This document shows, piece after piece, positions 1 through 5,957 of a stretch of DNA of 30,526 nucleotides. The notes under the pieces are model-generated. The model was not told the DNA's origin. It did no database searches and saw only the letters and a program-made list of their open reading frames with translations. Source of the stretch: Neisseriales bacterium (lineage in GTDB: Bacteria > Pseudomonadota > Gammaproteobacteria > Burkholderiales > UBA11063); contig SSGY01000163.1 in the NCBI GenBank assembly GCA_008017145.1, positions 1-30,526 on the forward strand, read 5' to 3'. Made by a program: the position numbers and the translations under genes. The stretch's first letter is position 1; each line of letters begins with the position of its first letter.

Positions 1-1
1 T

Positions 2-190
2 GAAATATTCGATATTATCAACACAAGATATAACCTAAAGCATCCAACTTTGCTGATTACTAATATTATTGATGATCTTAAAACTAAGCTTGGAGATCGA
101 GTAATTTCACGGATGCAGCAGGGTAAGTTTGTGCAAGTTTTTAATTGGGATGATTATCGTTTAAAAATTTCTAACCATTCAGGAGTGTAA
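2..190 (+). CDS. DnaC/IstB-like replicative helicase loader, C-terminal fragment
   Basis: Only the last 62 codons lie in the window; the gene runs in from the left. The visible part contains RYNLKHPTLLITNI followed by DDLKTKLGDRVISRM, the layout of the end of DnaC/IstB-type AAA+ proteins: an arginine before a strand ending in T-N (sensor I region), then a helix with LG-R-R (sensor II region). Such proteins load the replicative helicase at a phage or host origin. It lies 1 bp before the next small gene, so it belongs to an early/replication operon. Family assignment rests on this short tail only; another AAA+ replication ATPase is possible. Confidence 0.72.
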   Translation, partial: EIFDIINTRYNLKHPTLLITNIIDDLKTKLGDRVISRMQQGKFVQVFNWDDYRLKISNHSGV

Positions 191-191
191 A

Positions 192-338
192 ATGAGTAAA
201 CAAGAAAATCCAATATTTAAGTCGTTTTATGAATTTGGCAAATGGTGGTTTGGTCGCTATAGCAATGAGCGATTCAGCCGTCGTGAACTGAAAAAACAAA
301 TGCGCCAAAACCGCTGTGTTGGCTATCAATATTATTAA
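192..338 (+). CDS. Small basic phage protein, 48 aa, function unknown
   Basis: A 48-codon frame starts one base after the stop of the DnaC-like gene, preceded by an AGGAGTG Shine-Dalgarno inside the end of that gene. The product is rich in aromatic and basic residues (FGKWWFGRYSNERFSRRELKK) and ends in YQYY. There is no signal peptide, membrane span or recognised domain. The tight coupling to the upstream gene and good ribosome binding site argue that it is translated. The charged, aromatic composition would fit a nucleic-acid-associated accessory protein, but that is a guess. The 84 bp after it hold no clear gene. Confidence 0.55.
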   Translation: MSKQENPIFKSFYEFGKWWFGRYSNERFSRRELKKQMRQNRCVGYQYY

Positions 339-422
339 TTTCTTAACAGATTTCTAACTATTTTATTGTCTTTCGGTGTGTGGCAAGTTTATCTCATTAA
401 AACTTACTTCGAAAGGTAAAAC

Positions 423-1217
423 ATGAAAGAATTAATTAACAAAATTCATTTTGCTAACTGTTTTGATATATTGGCACAAATCTCTGATGAAAGCATTGAT
501 TTGATTTTAACTGATTCACCATATATGACCACTAATCTTGAATATGATCAGTTGGCCGCAAAGACGTTGGATTTTAATTTATGGAAGCAAGAGATTCTGC
601 GAGTTGCAAAACCACATGCTCCAATTTTGATTTTTAGTAGCGGTAAGTTCACGTACTTTATGGTTAACTTAATGAAAGAGTATTTTCGTTATGAGTTAGT
701 CTGGGATAAAGTAAATAAAACAACTGGTTTTGCATCTGCAGACTCACGCCCGATGCTCAATCATGAAATGGTACTTTATTTTAGTAAAACGTTCTTACGC
801 AATGATACGCCGAAATTAAAATGTAATACGTTTAACCATGGTGTCCAGAGGATTAAAACCAAACTTGAAAATGCAAAAGTAGTATCAAGCAATAAACAGC
901 TTTACTCTGGAATTACCAAGAAAATTGCTTATGAAAAATTAAACGACAAGCTATATCCTAAGTCAATTTTACGCTTCAATAAATCTTCTGCTGCCGGGAT
1001 TCACCCATCAGCGAAGCCTTTTGGTTTGATTGAGTATTTGATTATGCTCTATAGCAATGAGAATGACTTGGTTTTAGATACATTTAGTGGTAGTGGTATT
1101 GTTGCTTATACCTGTAAGTTACGGCAGCGTAATTTTATAGCCACTGAGCTTAGTGAGCAATACTATAAAGAGTCGATAAAGTATATTAACAATGATCTGT
1201 TTACAGGTGAAGTTTAA
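423..1217 (+). CDS. Beta-class DNA (adenine-N6 or cytosine-N4) methyltransferase
   Basis: A 264-aa protein with the two amino-methyltransferase signatures in beta-class order. The catalytic motif IV is near the N terminus (LILTDSPYM, residues 27-35, a DSPY variant of D/N/S-P-P-Y). The S-adenosylmethionine-binding motif I is near the C terminus (LDTFSGSG, residues 218-225) and is followed by an acidic residue in FIATELSEQYY. GAAAGG precedes the ATG. No cognate nuclease is next to it, so it is probably a solitary phage methyltransferase that protects phage DNA or affects gene control. It lies in the early operon between the replication gene and the putative late regulator. The target sequence cannot be read from the protein. 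Confidence 0.85.
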   Translation: MKELINKIHFANCFDILAQISDESIDLILTDSPYMTTNLEYDQLAAKTLDFNLWKQEILRVAKPHAPILIFSSGKFTYFMVNLMKEYFRYELVWDKVNKTTGFASADSRPMLNHEMVLYFSKTFLRNDTPKLKCNTFNHGVQRIKTKLENAKVVSSNKQLYSGITKKIAYEKLNDKLYPKSILRFNKSSAAGIHPSAKPFGLIEYLIMLYSNENDLVLDTFSGSGIVAYTCKLRQRNFIATELSEQYYKESIKYINNDLFTGEV

Positions 1218-1227
1218 GGATTTAACA

Positions 1228-1782
1228 ATGCGATATTCAAGTGTTTCCGCTGCATTATTTGGTTTGTATAATTGGTCTCGTCAATGTGAAGTTAAAGCTA
1301 TGGATTATCAAATAGTGTTTGGTATTAAGTCAACATTACCAAAGGATACAATTAAGGAGTGTATTGTTCAATCTCGGCGTTTAATAAAAAGCATTGAAGA
1401 GTTATGCGACACTAATCAGCGTGCGATTCTTGAATATCGTTACGGTTTTAAAGATAGATTTGGACAATTTAAATGTTTAGATGATGTTGCTAAAATTGCA
1501 TATTCTGGCAATATTCATGTAGGCGAGTTAATAGCGCAAAATTGGCGTGATAATAAAGTTATTATTCATGAACTTAAAAGCGTATTTGAATTGGAGAAAC
1601 GACAGGTATATAATATCATTAATGATGCAAAGTCAAATCTAGAGTTGGTTAATTTGAATTTCATTAACAATAAATACCCCTTATTTTGCCAAATTGAAGA
1701 GATTTTAGTTGTTAATCAATTATTAGAAAAAATTGAATTTAATGATAGTTTATCACTAATGGTACAGCACCAATCCCAATAA
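1228..1782 (+). CDS. Putative late-gene regulator (antitermination Q-like position), 184 aa
   Basis: I chose ATG 1228 because it follows AAGGA at 8-nt spacing; an upstream ATG at 1192 overlaps the methyltransferase and has no such site. The product starts MRYSSVSAALFGLYNWS. It has an arginine-rich central helix (QSRRLIKSIEELCDTNQRA), ILEYRYGF, and a C-terminal segment, LEKRQVYNIINDAKSNLE, that looks like a recognition helix of a sigma-region-4-like or helix-turn-helix fold. It is the last gene of the early operon, the place lambdoid phages use for the late antiterminator Q, and several terminators lie within the late operon. The function is inferred from position and general character; I do not recognise a specific family. 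Confidence 0.5.
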   Translation: MRYSSVSAALFGLYNWSRQCEVKAMDYQIVFGIKSTLPKDTIKECIVQSRRLIKSIEELCDTNQRAILEYRYGFKDRFGQFKCLDDVAKIAYSGNIHVGELIAQNWRDNKVIIHELKSVFELEKRQVYNIINDAKSNLELVNLNFINNKYPLFCQIEEILVVNQLLEKIEFNDSLSLMVQHQSQ

Positions 1783-1799
1783 TGGAGTTTGTTTAGAAA

Positions 1800-1808
1800 T
1801 GATATAAT
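1800..1808 (+). promoter_or_regulatory. Extended -10 promoter of the restriction-modification operon
   Basis: TGATATAAT is a perfect extended -10 element (TGn plus TATAAT) in the 54 bp between the previous gene and the nuclease ATG. No good -35 is present, as expected for an extended -10. Transcription would start near 1815, giving a leader of about 22 nt that contains the GGGG ribosome site. The same nonamer occurs before the integrase and before the minus-strand gene at 16224-16535. Confidence 0.65.
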
Positions 1809-1836
1809 AACGTCTCATTGTATTTATGGGGTTATT

Positions 1837-2733
1837 ATGGCTAATTTACAAAAAATGATTAAGCTTACAGAAGAAGAAAATAAAATATTTGGTGATTTTA
1901 TAAAAAAACAACGTAAATTACATATAACAACACCAAAAGACAATGCAAAAAATGCTTATATGAATAACAAAGATAAGCTCGAAACATTGTTGAAGATGCA
2001 GCATATATCACAATTTATTCATCAATTAAGAGCACACTGTTTTGATGAGTTTTTAATAGAAGAGGCAAACCTTAATGAAGTGATCTTATCTAGTTTAGGC
2101 TCGCAATTCACAATTCCTAGATCTATTATCACCGAGTTAAGTAAAAACTTATATAATCTGAAGCACCAAAATATAGATGAATTCACAATAAATCTACAAA
2201 ATACTTTTGGGGAATATATCGGACACGTAACGCCATACTTATATCAATTGCTGTTAAGTAACACTCAATCAAGGCGTTCTAGAGCAGGTAAAACATTTGA
2301 AGGTATTATTTATTTTTTATATGAACATTTAAATTACTCATTTGACTCACAATCCAAAATAGGAAAGCAAAAATTTACCAACCTAGGGTTGGGTAAAGTA
2401 GTTGACTCAATATTACCCAGCATTACAGCTTTTGAGCAAAGACGAAATAAAACAATTGTGGGTTCAATGAAAACTACACTGCGTGAACGTTGGCAAGAAG
2501 TTGTAGAGGAGTTACAACGTTCAAATTTGCCCAATATACATTTACTTACAGTTGATGAAGATATATCTACAAATAAGATTAACCAGATGGCTATGCATAA
2601 TATAGTGTTAGTTGTATTAAAAGAAATAAAAGACTTACCTCATTGTCGAGATAAGCGTTCAGTAATTAGTTTTGAAGAATATTTTTTGCAAGAAATACCA
2701 ACATATTTGAATTATTGGAAAAATAATGTTTAA
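1837..2733 (+). CDS. Type II restriction endonuclease, EcoRII-C / Ecl18kI family
   Basis: A 298-aa protein. Start ATG 1837 follows TATGGGG and lies downstream of the promoter; a TTG at 1789 lies upstream of the predicted transcript start and is rejected. The C-terminal half has the family hallmark SRRSRAGKTFE (145-155), then VVD (Asp190), then MKTTLRERWQEVVEE with Lys212 and Glu225. The 22- and 13-residue spacings match the Asp/Lys/Glu active site I recall for Ecl18kI. The size fits Ecl18kI/SsoII (about 300 aa), so the extra N-terminal effector domain of full-length EcoRII appears absent. It should cut double-stranded DNA at a CC(N or W)GG-type site. It overlaps its methyltransferase by 8 bp. 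Family is confident; exact target is inferred. Confidence 0.88.
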   Translation: MANLQKMIKLTEEENKIFGDFIKKQRKLHITTPKDNAKNAYMNNKDKLETLLKMQHISQFIHQLRAHCFDEFLIEEANLNEVILSSLGSQFTIPRSIITELSKNLYNLKHQNIDEFTINLQNTFGEYIGHVTPYLYQLLLSNTQSRRSRAGKTFEGIIYFLYEHLNYSFDSQSKIGKQKFTNLGLGKVVDSILPSITAFEQRRNKTIVGSMKTTLRERWQEVVEELQRSNLPNIHLLTVDEDISTNKINQMAMHNIVLVVLKEIKDLPHCRDKRSVISFEEYFLQEIPTYLNYWKNNV

Positions 2734-3655
2734 AGCAATTGATTTATTTGCCGGAATTGGTGGAATAAGACTTGGTTTTGAGCAAGCTTTTCAAAATAAT
2801 ATTAAATTTGTGTTTACGTCAGAAATAAATAAATATTCTATTCAAACATATCAAGAAAATTTTAAAGATAAAGAAATTAACTTTGATATAACAAAAGTTC
2901 CAGAAAGTGACATACCAATACATGATATTTTATTAGCAGGGTTTCCGTGTCAAGCATTTAGTATTGCTGGCTTACGTAAAGGTTTTGAAGATATACGTGG
3001 CACTTTATTTTTTGATGTAGCAAGAATTATAAAATACCATATGCCTAAAGTTATTTTTCTTGAAAATGTGAAAGGTTTAGTTAATCATAATAAAGGTAAT
3101 ACTTTTCAAGTAATACTATCTACATTGAAAGATTTAGGCTATCATATTCATTATAAAATTCTAAATGCCAAAGATTTTGGAGTTCCGCAAAATAGAGAAA
3201 GAATTTACATTGTCGGATTTAAAGATTTTGTCGATTTTTCATTCCCAGAACCCCTTAAAACTGAAACGAAGCTTGGTAGCATTTTAGAGTCAAATGTAGA
3301 TCCAAAATACACTATTTCCGATCGACTTTGGGATGGGCACCAGCGACGAAAGGAAACTCATAAAAAAAAGGGAAATGGATTTGGCTATTCACTTTTCAAT
3401 CATGAGTCAGTATATACAAGTACCATTAGCGCTAGATATTATAAAGATGGTTCGGAAATATTAATATCTCAAGAGAATAATAATCCTCGCAAAATTACAC
3501 CTAGAGAATCTGCAAGATTACAAGGATTTCCAGATAGCTTTATTATTCCAGTCTCTGATCTTCAAGCTTATAAACAGTTTGGTAACACAGTTTGCGTTCC
3601 AGTAATTAAAGCTATTGCAAATGAAATTTGTAAACTTCTTGCGGATCATAAATAG
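2726..3655 (+). CDS. DNA (cytosine-C5) methyltransferase of the type II system
   Basis: A 309-aa C5 methyltransferase with all main motifs in order: I (AIDLFAGIGGIRLGF, 4-18), IV (GFPCQAFS, catalytic Cys75), VI (ENV, 113-115), VIII (QNRER, 155-159), IX (ESARLQGFPD, 261-270) and X (FGNTV, 285-289). The target-recognition region contains GHQRRK and KGNGFGY...ISARYYKDGSEILI, which resembles Dcm/M.EcoRII/M.SsoII-type enzymes acting on CCWGG or CCNGG. It would methylate the inner cytosine and protect host and phage DNA from the adjacent nuclease. Its ATG lies inside the end of the nuclease gene, with GGA upstream, so translation is probably coupled. Complete and apparently intact. Confidence 0.95.
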   Translation: MFKAIDLFAGIGGIRLGFEQAFQNNIKFVFTSEINKYSIQTYQENFKDKEINFDITKVPESDIPIHDILLAGFPCQAFSIAGLRKGFEDIRGTLFFDVARIIKYHMPKVIFLENVKGLVNHNKGNTFQVILSTLKDLGYHIHYKILNAKDFGVPQNRERIYIVGFKDFVDFSFPEPLKTETKLGSILESNVDPKYTISDRLWDGHQRRKETHKKKGNGFGYSLFNHESVYTSTISARYYKDGSEILISQENNNPRKITPRESARLQGFPDSFIIPVSDLQAYKQFGNTVCVPVIKAIANEICKLLADHK

Positions 3656-3675
3656 TTTCATGAGTAATTTCAAGA

Positions 3676-4854
3676 TTATATACTCTCCATTATTAGTAAA
3701 TCAATGAGATCGGCATAATCCTGCAGCAGTTTGGCTCGTGGTTCGCTGAGGTGGGTGCTAAAGTATGATTTATTTACGCCCATTTGTAAATGTCCCAAAG
3801 CGGTATCTATTACTTTGTAGGGTTTATTACGGTCCGACAGTATATTCATTGCAGTACGCCGCGCATCATGGGGAGTAAACTCACCAATTTGATACTTCAA
3901 ACCTAATATTTTGCACCATTTGCAAAGTGTATCTCCATTATAACGATATTGCCGGCAATAAAATACATACTTAGTGTCTGGATTTTGTTCTCTTAATTTA
4001 GAAAGTTTATCAGTTAGCTGAGTAGGGATCCGCACAATAAAATTATCAATTCGTTTAGTATTTTTAACTATTATTTTATGATTATTCAAATCAATATCTG
4101 ACCATTCCAGTTTTAATAATTCCTCACGCCTGAGCATCGTAATAAACAAGGCATAAATTGCTATTTTTATCACATCTGGTACATCTTCATCATTCCATAA
4201 CATTTTGAATAAAATAGCTAATTTATTTTCATTAAGATAGCGGCTACGAGGTTTAACCTTGTATTTTGCTTTAATGGTTAACTCTAATTTAATGGTAATA
4301 TATTTTTCATCATATGCAAAATTATATATAGCCTTTATCTCACGCAGTAGTGCATTGGCCGCGGATGGAGCTTTAAGTTTAATCTTATCAATAATACTAC
4401 CAATATCCTGTTCAGTTATTTTTGCCATGATTGTATCGTTTAACTTATTGGCTTTGCTCAGCAGCGCTAACAGTTTATTCAATGAACTTTGCTTAAGATT
4501 CTGTTTGTTCTCAAGTAAATAAATCTTTACTATTTGTCCCCATGTTTTACCTAGCCTTCTTTGCTGGTCCTGGAATGTATGTACGTTGATACCTTGGCGG
4601 ATTAGATCTCGCATTTCATCTGCCAGTGCTCTTGCTTTACTTAGGGTAATATCGCGAGCGTCACCAATTCGCTTCCAGCTAAACTGAGTTTTATTACCTA
4701 TCTTGCTTTGCGTCCGGAGCTTCCACACACATGAATACTTATTTTTGAACAGGTATAAGTTATGGCCATCAAGGAGAGATGTGCCAAATAATGATCCTTG
4801 CATAAAGTCATTGATATTTTGTTTAGTGAGTAATTTTGATTTTATCTTTGGCAT
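3676..4854 (-). CDS. int: Tyrosine-recombinase integrase (P4-type, DUF4102 arm-binding domain)
   Basis: Reading leftward, ATG 4854 gives 392 aa (MPKIKSKLL...). A TTG at 4977 would add 41 residues through low-complexity AT-rich DNA and is less likely. The N terminus has the arm-site-binding layout (LLDGHNLYLF...WKRIGDARDITLSKARALADEMR). The catalytic domain shows Arg242/243 (LRREELLKLEW), His329-x-x-Arg332 (TPHDARRT), His355 (LGHLQ) and the nucleophile Tyr364 (NKSYFSTH). It catalyses phage integration and probably excision. It converges on the methyltransferase, with 20 bp between stops. No excisionase gene is seen beside it. Its ribosome site is weak, which may keep expression low. Confidence 0.92.
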   Translation of the reverse strand: MPKIKSKLLTKQNINDFMQGSLFGTSLLDGHNLYLFKNKYSCVWKLRTQSKIGNKTQFSWKRIGDARDITLSKARALADEMRDLIRQGINVHTFQDQQRRLGKTWGQIVKIYLLENKQNLKQSSLNKLLALLSKANKLNDTIMAKITEQDIGSIIDKIKLKAPSAANALLREIKAIYNFAYDEKYITIKLELTIKAKYKVKPRSRYLNENKLAILFKMLWNDEDVPDVIKIAIYALFITMLRREELLKLEWSDIDLNNHKIIVKNTKRIDNFIVRIPTQLTDKLSKLREQNPDTKYVFYCRQYRYNGDTLCKWCKILGLKYQIGEFTPHDARRTAMNILSDRNKPYKVIDTALGHLQMGVNKSYFSTHLSEPRAKLLQDYADLIDLLIMESI

Positions 4855-4886
4855 TTCGGTTACTTTAAAAAAAGTATAAAAATAAG

Positions 4887-4908
4887 TATAAAAGAATATT
4901 CTTTTATA
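4887..4908. promoter_or_regulatory. 22-bp perfect palindrome in the integrase leader
   Basis: The 22 bases from 4887 to 4908 (half-site TATAAAAGAAT) are perfectly self-complementary and end 32 bp before the integrase ATG. They lie in the presumed 5' leader of the integrase transcript. A partly overlapping direct repeat AAGTATAAAA occurs at 4872-4881 and 4884-4893. The site could be an operator, an RNA hairpin that limits integrase translation, or an arm-type site for the recombinase. The structure is certain; the role is inferred. Confidence 0.5.
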
Positions 4909-4993
4909 ACATATTGAAATGCAGTTGTAATTGTTGTGTTTGGTGTGTGTTATTGTTTTTATCAGGGGACGTGTCAACCTAATAAACTCAGGG

Positions 4994-5002
4994 ATTATAT
5001 CA
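4994..5002 (-). promoter_or_regulatory. Extended -10 promoter for the integrase
   Basis: On the minus strand this reads TGATATAAT, a perfect extended -10 element, identical to the one before the restriction system. The predicted start near 4987 leaves a leader of about 130 nt that contains the 22-bp palindrome. A second dyad (5009-5029) covers the place of the -35. Confidence 0.55.
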
Positions 5003-5008
5003 TATGTA

Positions 5009-5029
5009 CGGTAAATACATACTTTACCG
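5009..5029. promoter_or_regulatory. Operator-like inverted repeat upstream of the integrase promoter
   Basis: Seven-base arms CGGTAAA (5009-5015) and TTTACCG (5023-5029) are separated by 7 bp, a typical spacing for a dimeric helix-turn-helix repressor. They sit over the -35 position of the integrase promoter and 17 bp upstream of the forward promoter at 5046. The likely ligand would be a phage repressor or excisionase encoded outside the window. Confidence 0.45.
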
Positions 5030-5045
5030 ATGTTTTAAATTAAAT

Positions 5046-5074
5046 TTGACAGATTGCACAAATAATTGTACAAT
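5046..5074 (+). promoter_or_regulatory. Near-consensus sigma-70 promoter, candidate late promoter
   Basis: TTGACA (5046-5051), a 17-bp spacer and TACAAT (5069-5074) make the best sigma-70 promoter seen in the window. A perfect 12-bp palindrome AATTGTACAATT (5064-5075) overlaps the -10. Transcription would begin near 5081 and meet an intrinsic terminator about 50 nt later. A strong promoter with an immediate terminator ahead of cos and the head genes parallels lambda pR'/tR'. Late-promoter function is inferred. Confidence 0.6.
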
Positions 5075-5104
5075 TGTCATACTTGAAACAGTTGTAAGTA
5101 TAGA

Positions 5105-5134
5105 AAAGCTCCGAGAATATCGGGGCTTTTTTCG
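5105..5134 (+). terminator. Intrinsic terminator in the late leader
   Basis: The arm AAAAGCTCCGA, loop GAATA and arm TCGGGGCTTTTTT form a stable stem (one G-U pair) followed by a T run. It starts about 25 nt after the predicted start of the forward promoter, so the default product would be an RNA of about 50 nt. The A-rich left arm means it could also work toward the integrase. Confidence 0.75.
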
Positions 5135-5164
5135 TTGTTATGTTATTGATGTGTATTAATATAT

Positions 5165-5198
5165 AAAAGCCTCATGCCGTTATTGCGTGGGGTTTTCT
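5165..5198 (+). terminator. Second intrinsic terminator in the late leader
   Basis: AAAGCCTCATGC (5166-5177), loop CGTTATT and GCGTGGGGTTTT (5185-5196) pair along 12 bases, including a few G-U pairs, and run into TTTTCTT. Together with the hairpin at 5105 it makes a tandem block between the forward promoter and cos. Confidence 0.6.
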
Positions 5199-5214
5199 TA
5201 TTGGATTGCTTTCA

Positions 5215-5260
5215 CCGTAAAAATCCCAAGGTACTCCCAGAACTTTAGCAATTTTTACGG
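5215..5260. repeat. Inverted repeat ending at the cos cleavage region
   Basis: CCGTAAAAAT (5215-5224) and ATTTTTACGG (5251-5260) are perfect 10-base inverted arms around a 26-bp spacer that contains CCCAAGGTACTCCCAG. The right arm ends at the presumed start of the cohesive end, so the repeat would sit at the extreme right end of the packaged chromosome. A role in terminase binding or cos nicking is possible but not shown. Confidence 0.5.
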
Positions 5261-5285
5261 GGGGAACAGCCGCGGGTTTTCGCTA
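5259..5285 (+). other. cos: Lambda-type cos site (cosN)
   Basis: CGCGGGTTTTCGCTA at 5271-5285 is identical to bases 13-27 of the lambda left end, which follow its 12-nt cohesive end GGGCGGCGACCT. Here the preceding bases are GGGGGGAACAGC (5259-5270), again a G-rich run of about 11-12 nt, and TTACG upstream also resembles lambda as I remember it. The lambda-like small and large terminase genes start about 100 bp downstream, exactly as in lambda. This is where the concatemer would be cut during packaging. The exact overhang length (11 or 12) is uncertain. Confidence 0.82.
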
Positions 5286-5306
5286 GTCAGTAAACCAAAA
5301 ATCATA

Positions 5307-5337
5307 GTTGACAAATTGTGTGTTTTGTTGACAAATT
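5307..5337 (+). repeat. Direct repeat GTTGACAAATT x2, candidate cosB or promoter element
   Basis: GTTGACAAATT occurs at 5307-5317 and 5327-5337, exactly 20 bp (about two helical turns) apart, between cosN and the small terminase gene. In lambda this interval holds the R sites bound by gpNu1. Each copy also contains a consensus -35 (TTGACA). It may be a terminase-binding cosB, a promoter element, or both. Confidence 0.5.
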
Positions 5338-5355
5338 TAGTTTACATATTATATT
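5328..5355 (+). promoter_or_regulatory. Candidate promoter for the terminase genes
   Basis: TTGACA (5328-5333), a 16-bp spacer and TATATT (5350-5355) make a plausible sigma-70 promoter with a start near 5361, about 20 bp before the GTG of the small terminase. It overlaps the second direct repeat, so a small terminase bound there could repress it. Because the repeats may instead be cosB, promoter function is uncertain. Confidence 0.45.
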
Positions 5356-5381
5356 TTAACCAATTGATTGGAATTGTAAAA

Positions 5382-5957
5382 GTGCGTAAAGTTGAATTAG
5401 TATCACAATCCGAATTTGCGAGGCTGGTTGACGTTAGTCGTCAGCATATTAATGACCTTGTTTCAGATGGTAAACTGCCGATGCAAGACGGTAAAATTAT
5501 GAAATTCAAAGCGCTGGCAGCTTATCGAAAGATTAAAGCAAAAGATAATGAAAGTGAAAATGGTGCCGCAATCCCTCCTAAACGTCAACGTACTCAGAAA
5601 ATTGCAGATCTAGGAATAACAACCCAAAACGCTAAAGCGGAAAAAATGAAATATGACGCGAAGCTAAAACAGCGTCAATTTGAAATTTTAGAAGAAGCGT
5701 ATATTCATGTGGATCAAATTAGCAACGAAATAAATATCGCAGTTTCAATTTGCCGTAGCAAGCTTCTTTCATTGCCGAATAAATTAGCAACTGAACTTGA
5801 AGGGCGAGAACATTGGGAAATCGAAAGCAAGCTTGAAGATGAAATAAATAAATGCTTTACTGATCTAACTGAACTAGCCGAAGAATATGAGGGTTTAAGT
5901 AACAATGTCAAAGCAAAAGAAGGGGCAAAGTCGGAAGGAGAAACCAAATCTAACTAG
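5382..5957 (+). CDS. Terminase small subunit, lambda Nu1-like
   Basis: GTG 5382 gives a 191-aa protein, close to lambda gpNu1 (181 aa). Reading further upstream would run through the cos region and promoter, so a longer form is rejected. Residues about 7-32 (VSQSEFARLVDVSRQHINDLVSDGKL) form the winged helix-turn-helix used to bind cosB. The C-terminal part, from about residue 80, is helical and acidic and would contact the large subunit. The gene follows cos by about 100 bp and its end overlaps the large-subunit gene by 53 bp, indicating translational coupling. It should recognise viral DNA and recruit the large terminase for packaging. Confidence 0.85.
   Translation: MRKVELVSQSEFARLVDVSRQHINDLVSDGKLPMQDGKIMKFKALAAYRKIKAKDNESENGAAIPPKRQRTQKIADLGITTQNAKAEKMKYDAKLKQRQFEILEEAYIHVDQISNEINIAVSICRSKLLSLPNKLATELEGREHWEIESKLEDEINKCFTDLTELAEEYEGLSNNVKAKEGAKSEGETKSN

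Noticed and set aside
366..394. Promoter before the beta-class methyltransferase (TTGTCT with a TTATCT-like -10)
   Set aside because: Both boxes are poor matches, and the gene can be served by the upstream early operon.
4977..4977. TTG start giving a longer integrase of 433 aa
   Set aside because: The added 41 residues come from low-complexity AT-rich DNA that includes the 22-bp palindrome, and no ribosome site precedes the TTG only about 10 nt after the predicted transcript start.
5187..5381. Longer N terminus for the small terminase
   Set aside because: It would translate the second leader terminator, the cos site and the promoter; the Nu1-like domain begins right after GTG 5382.
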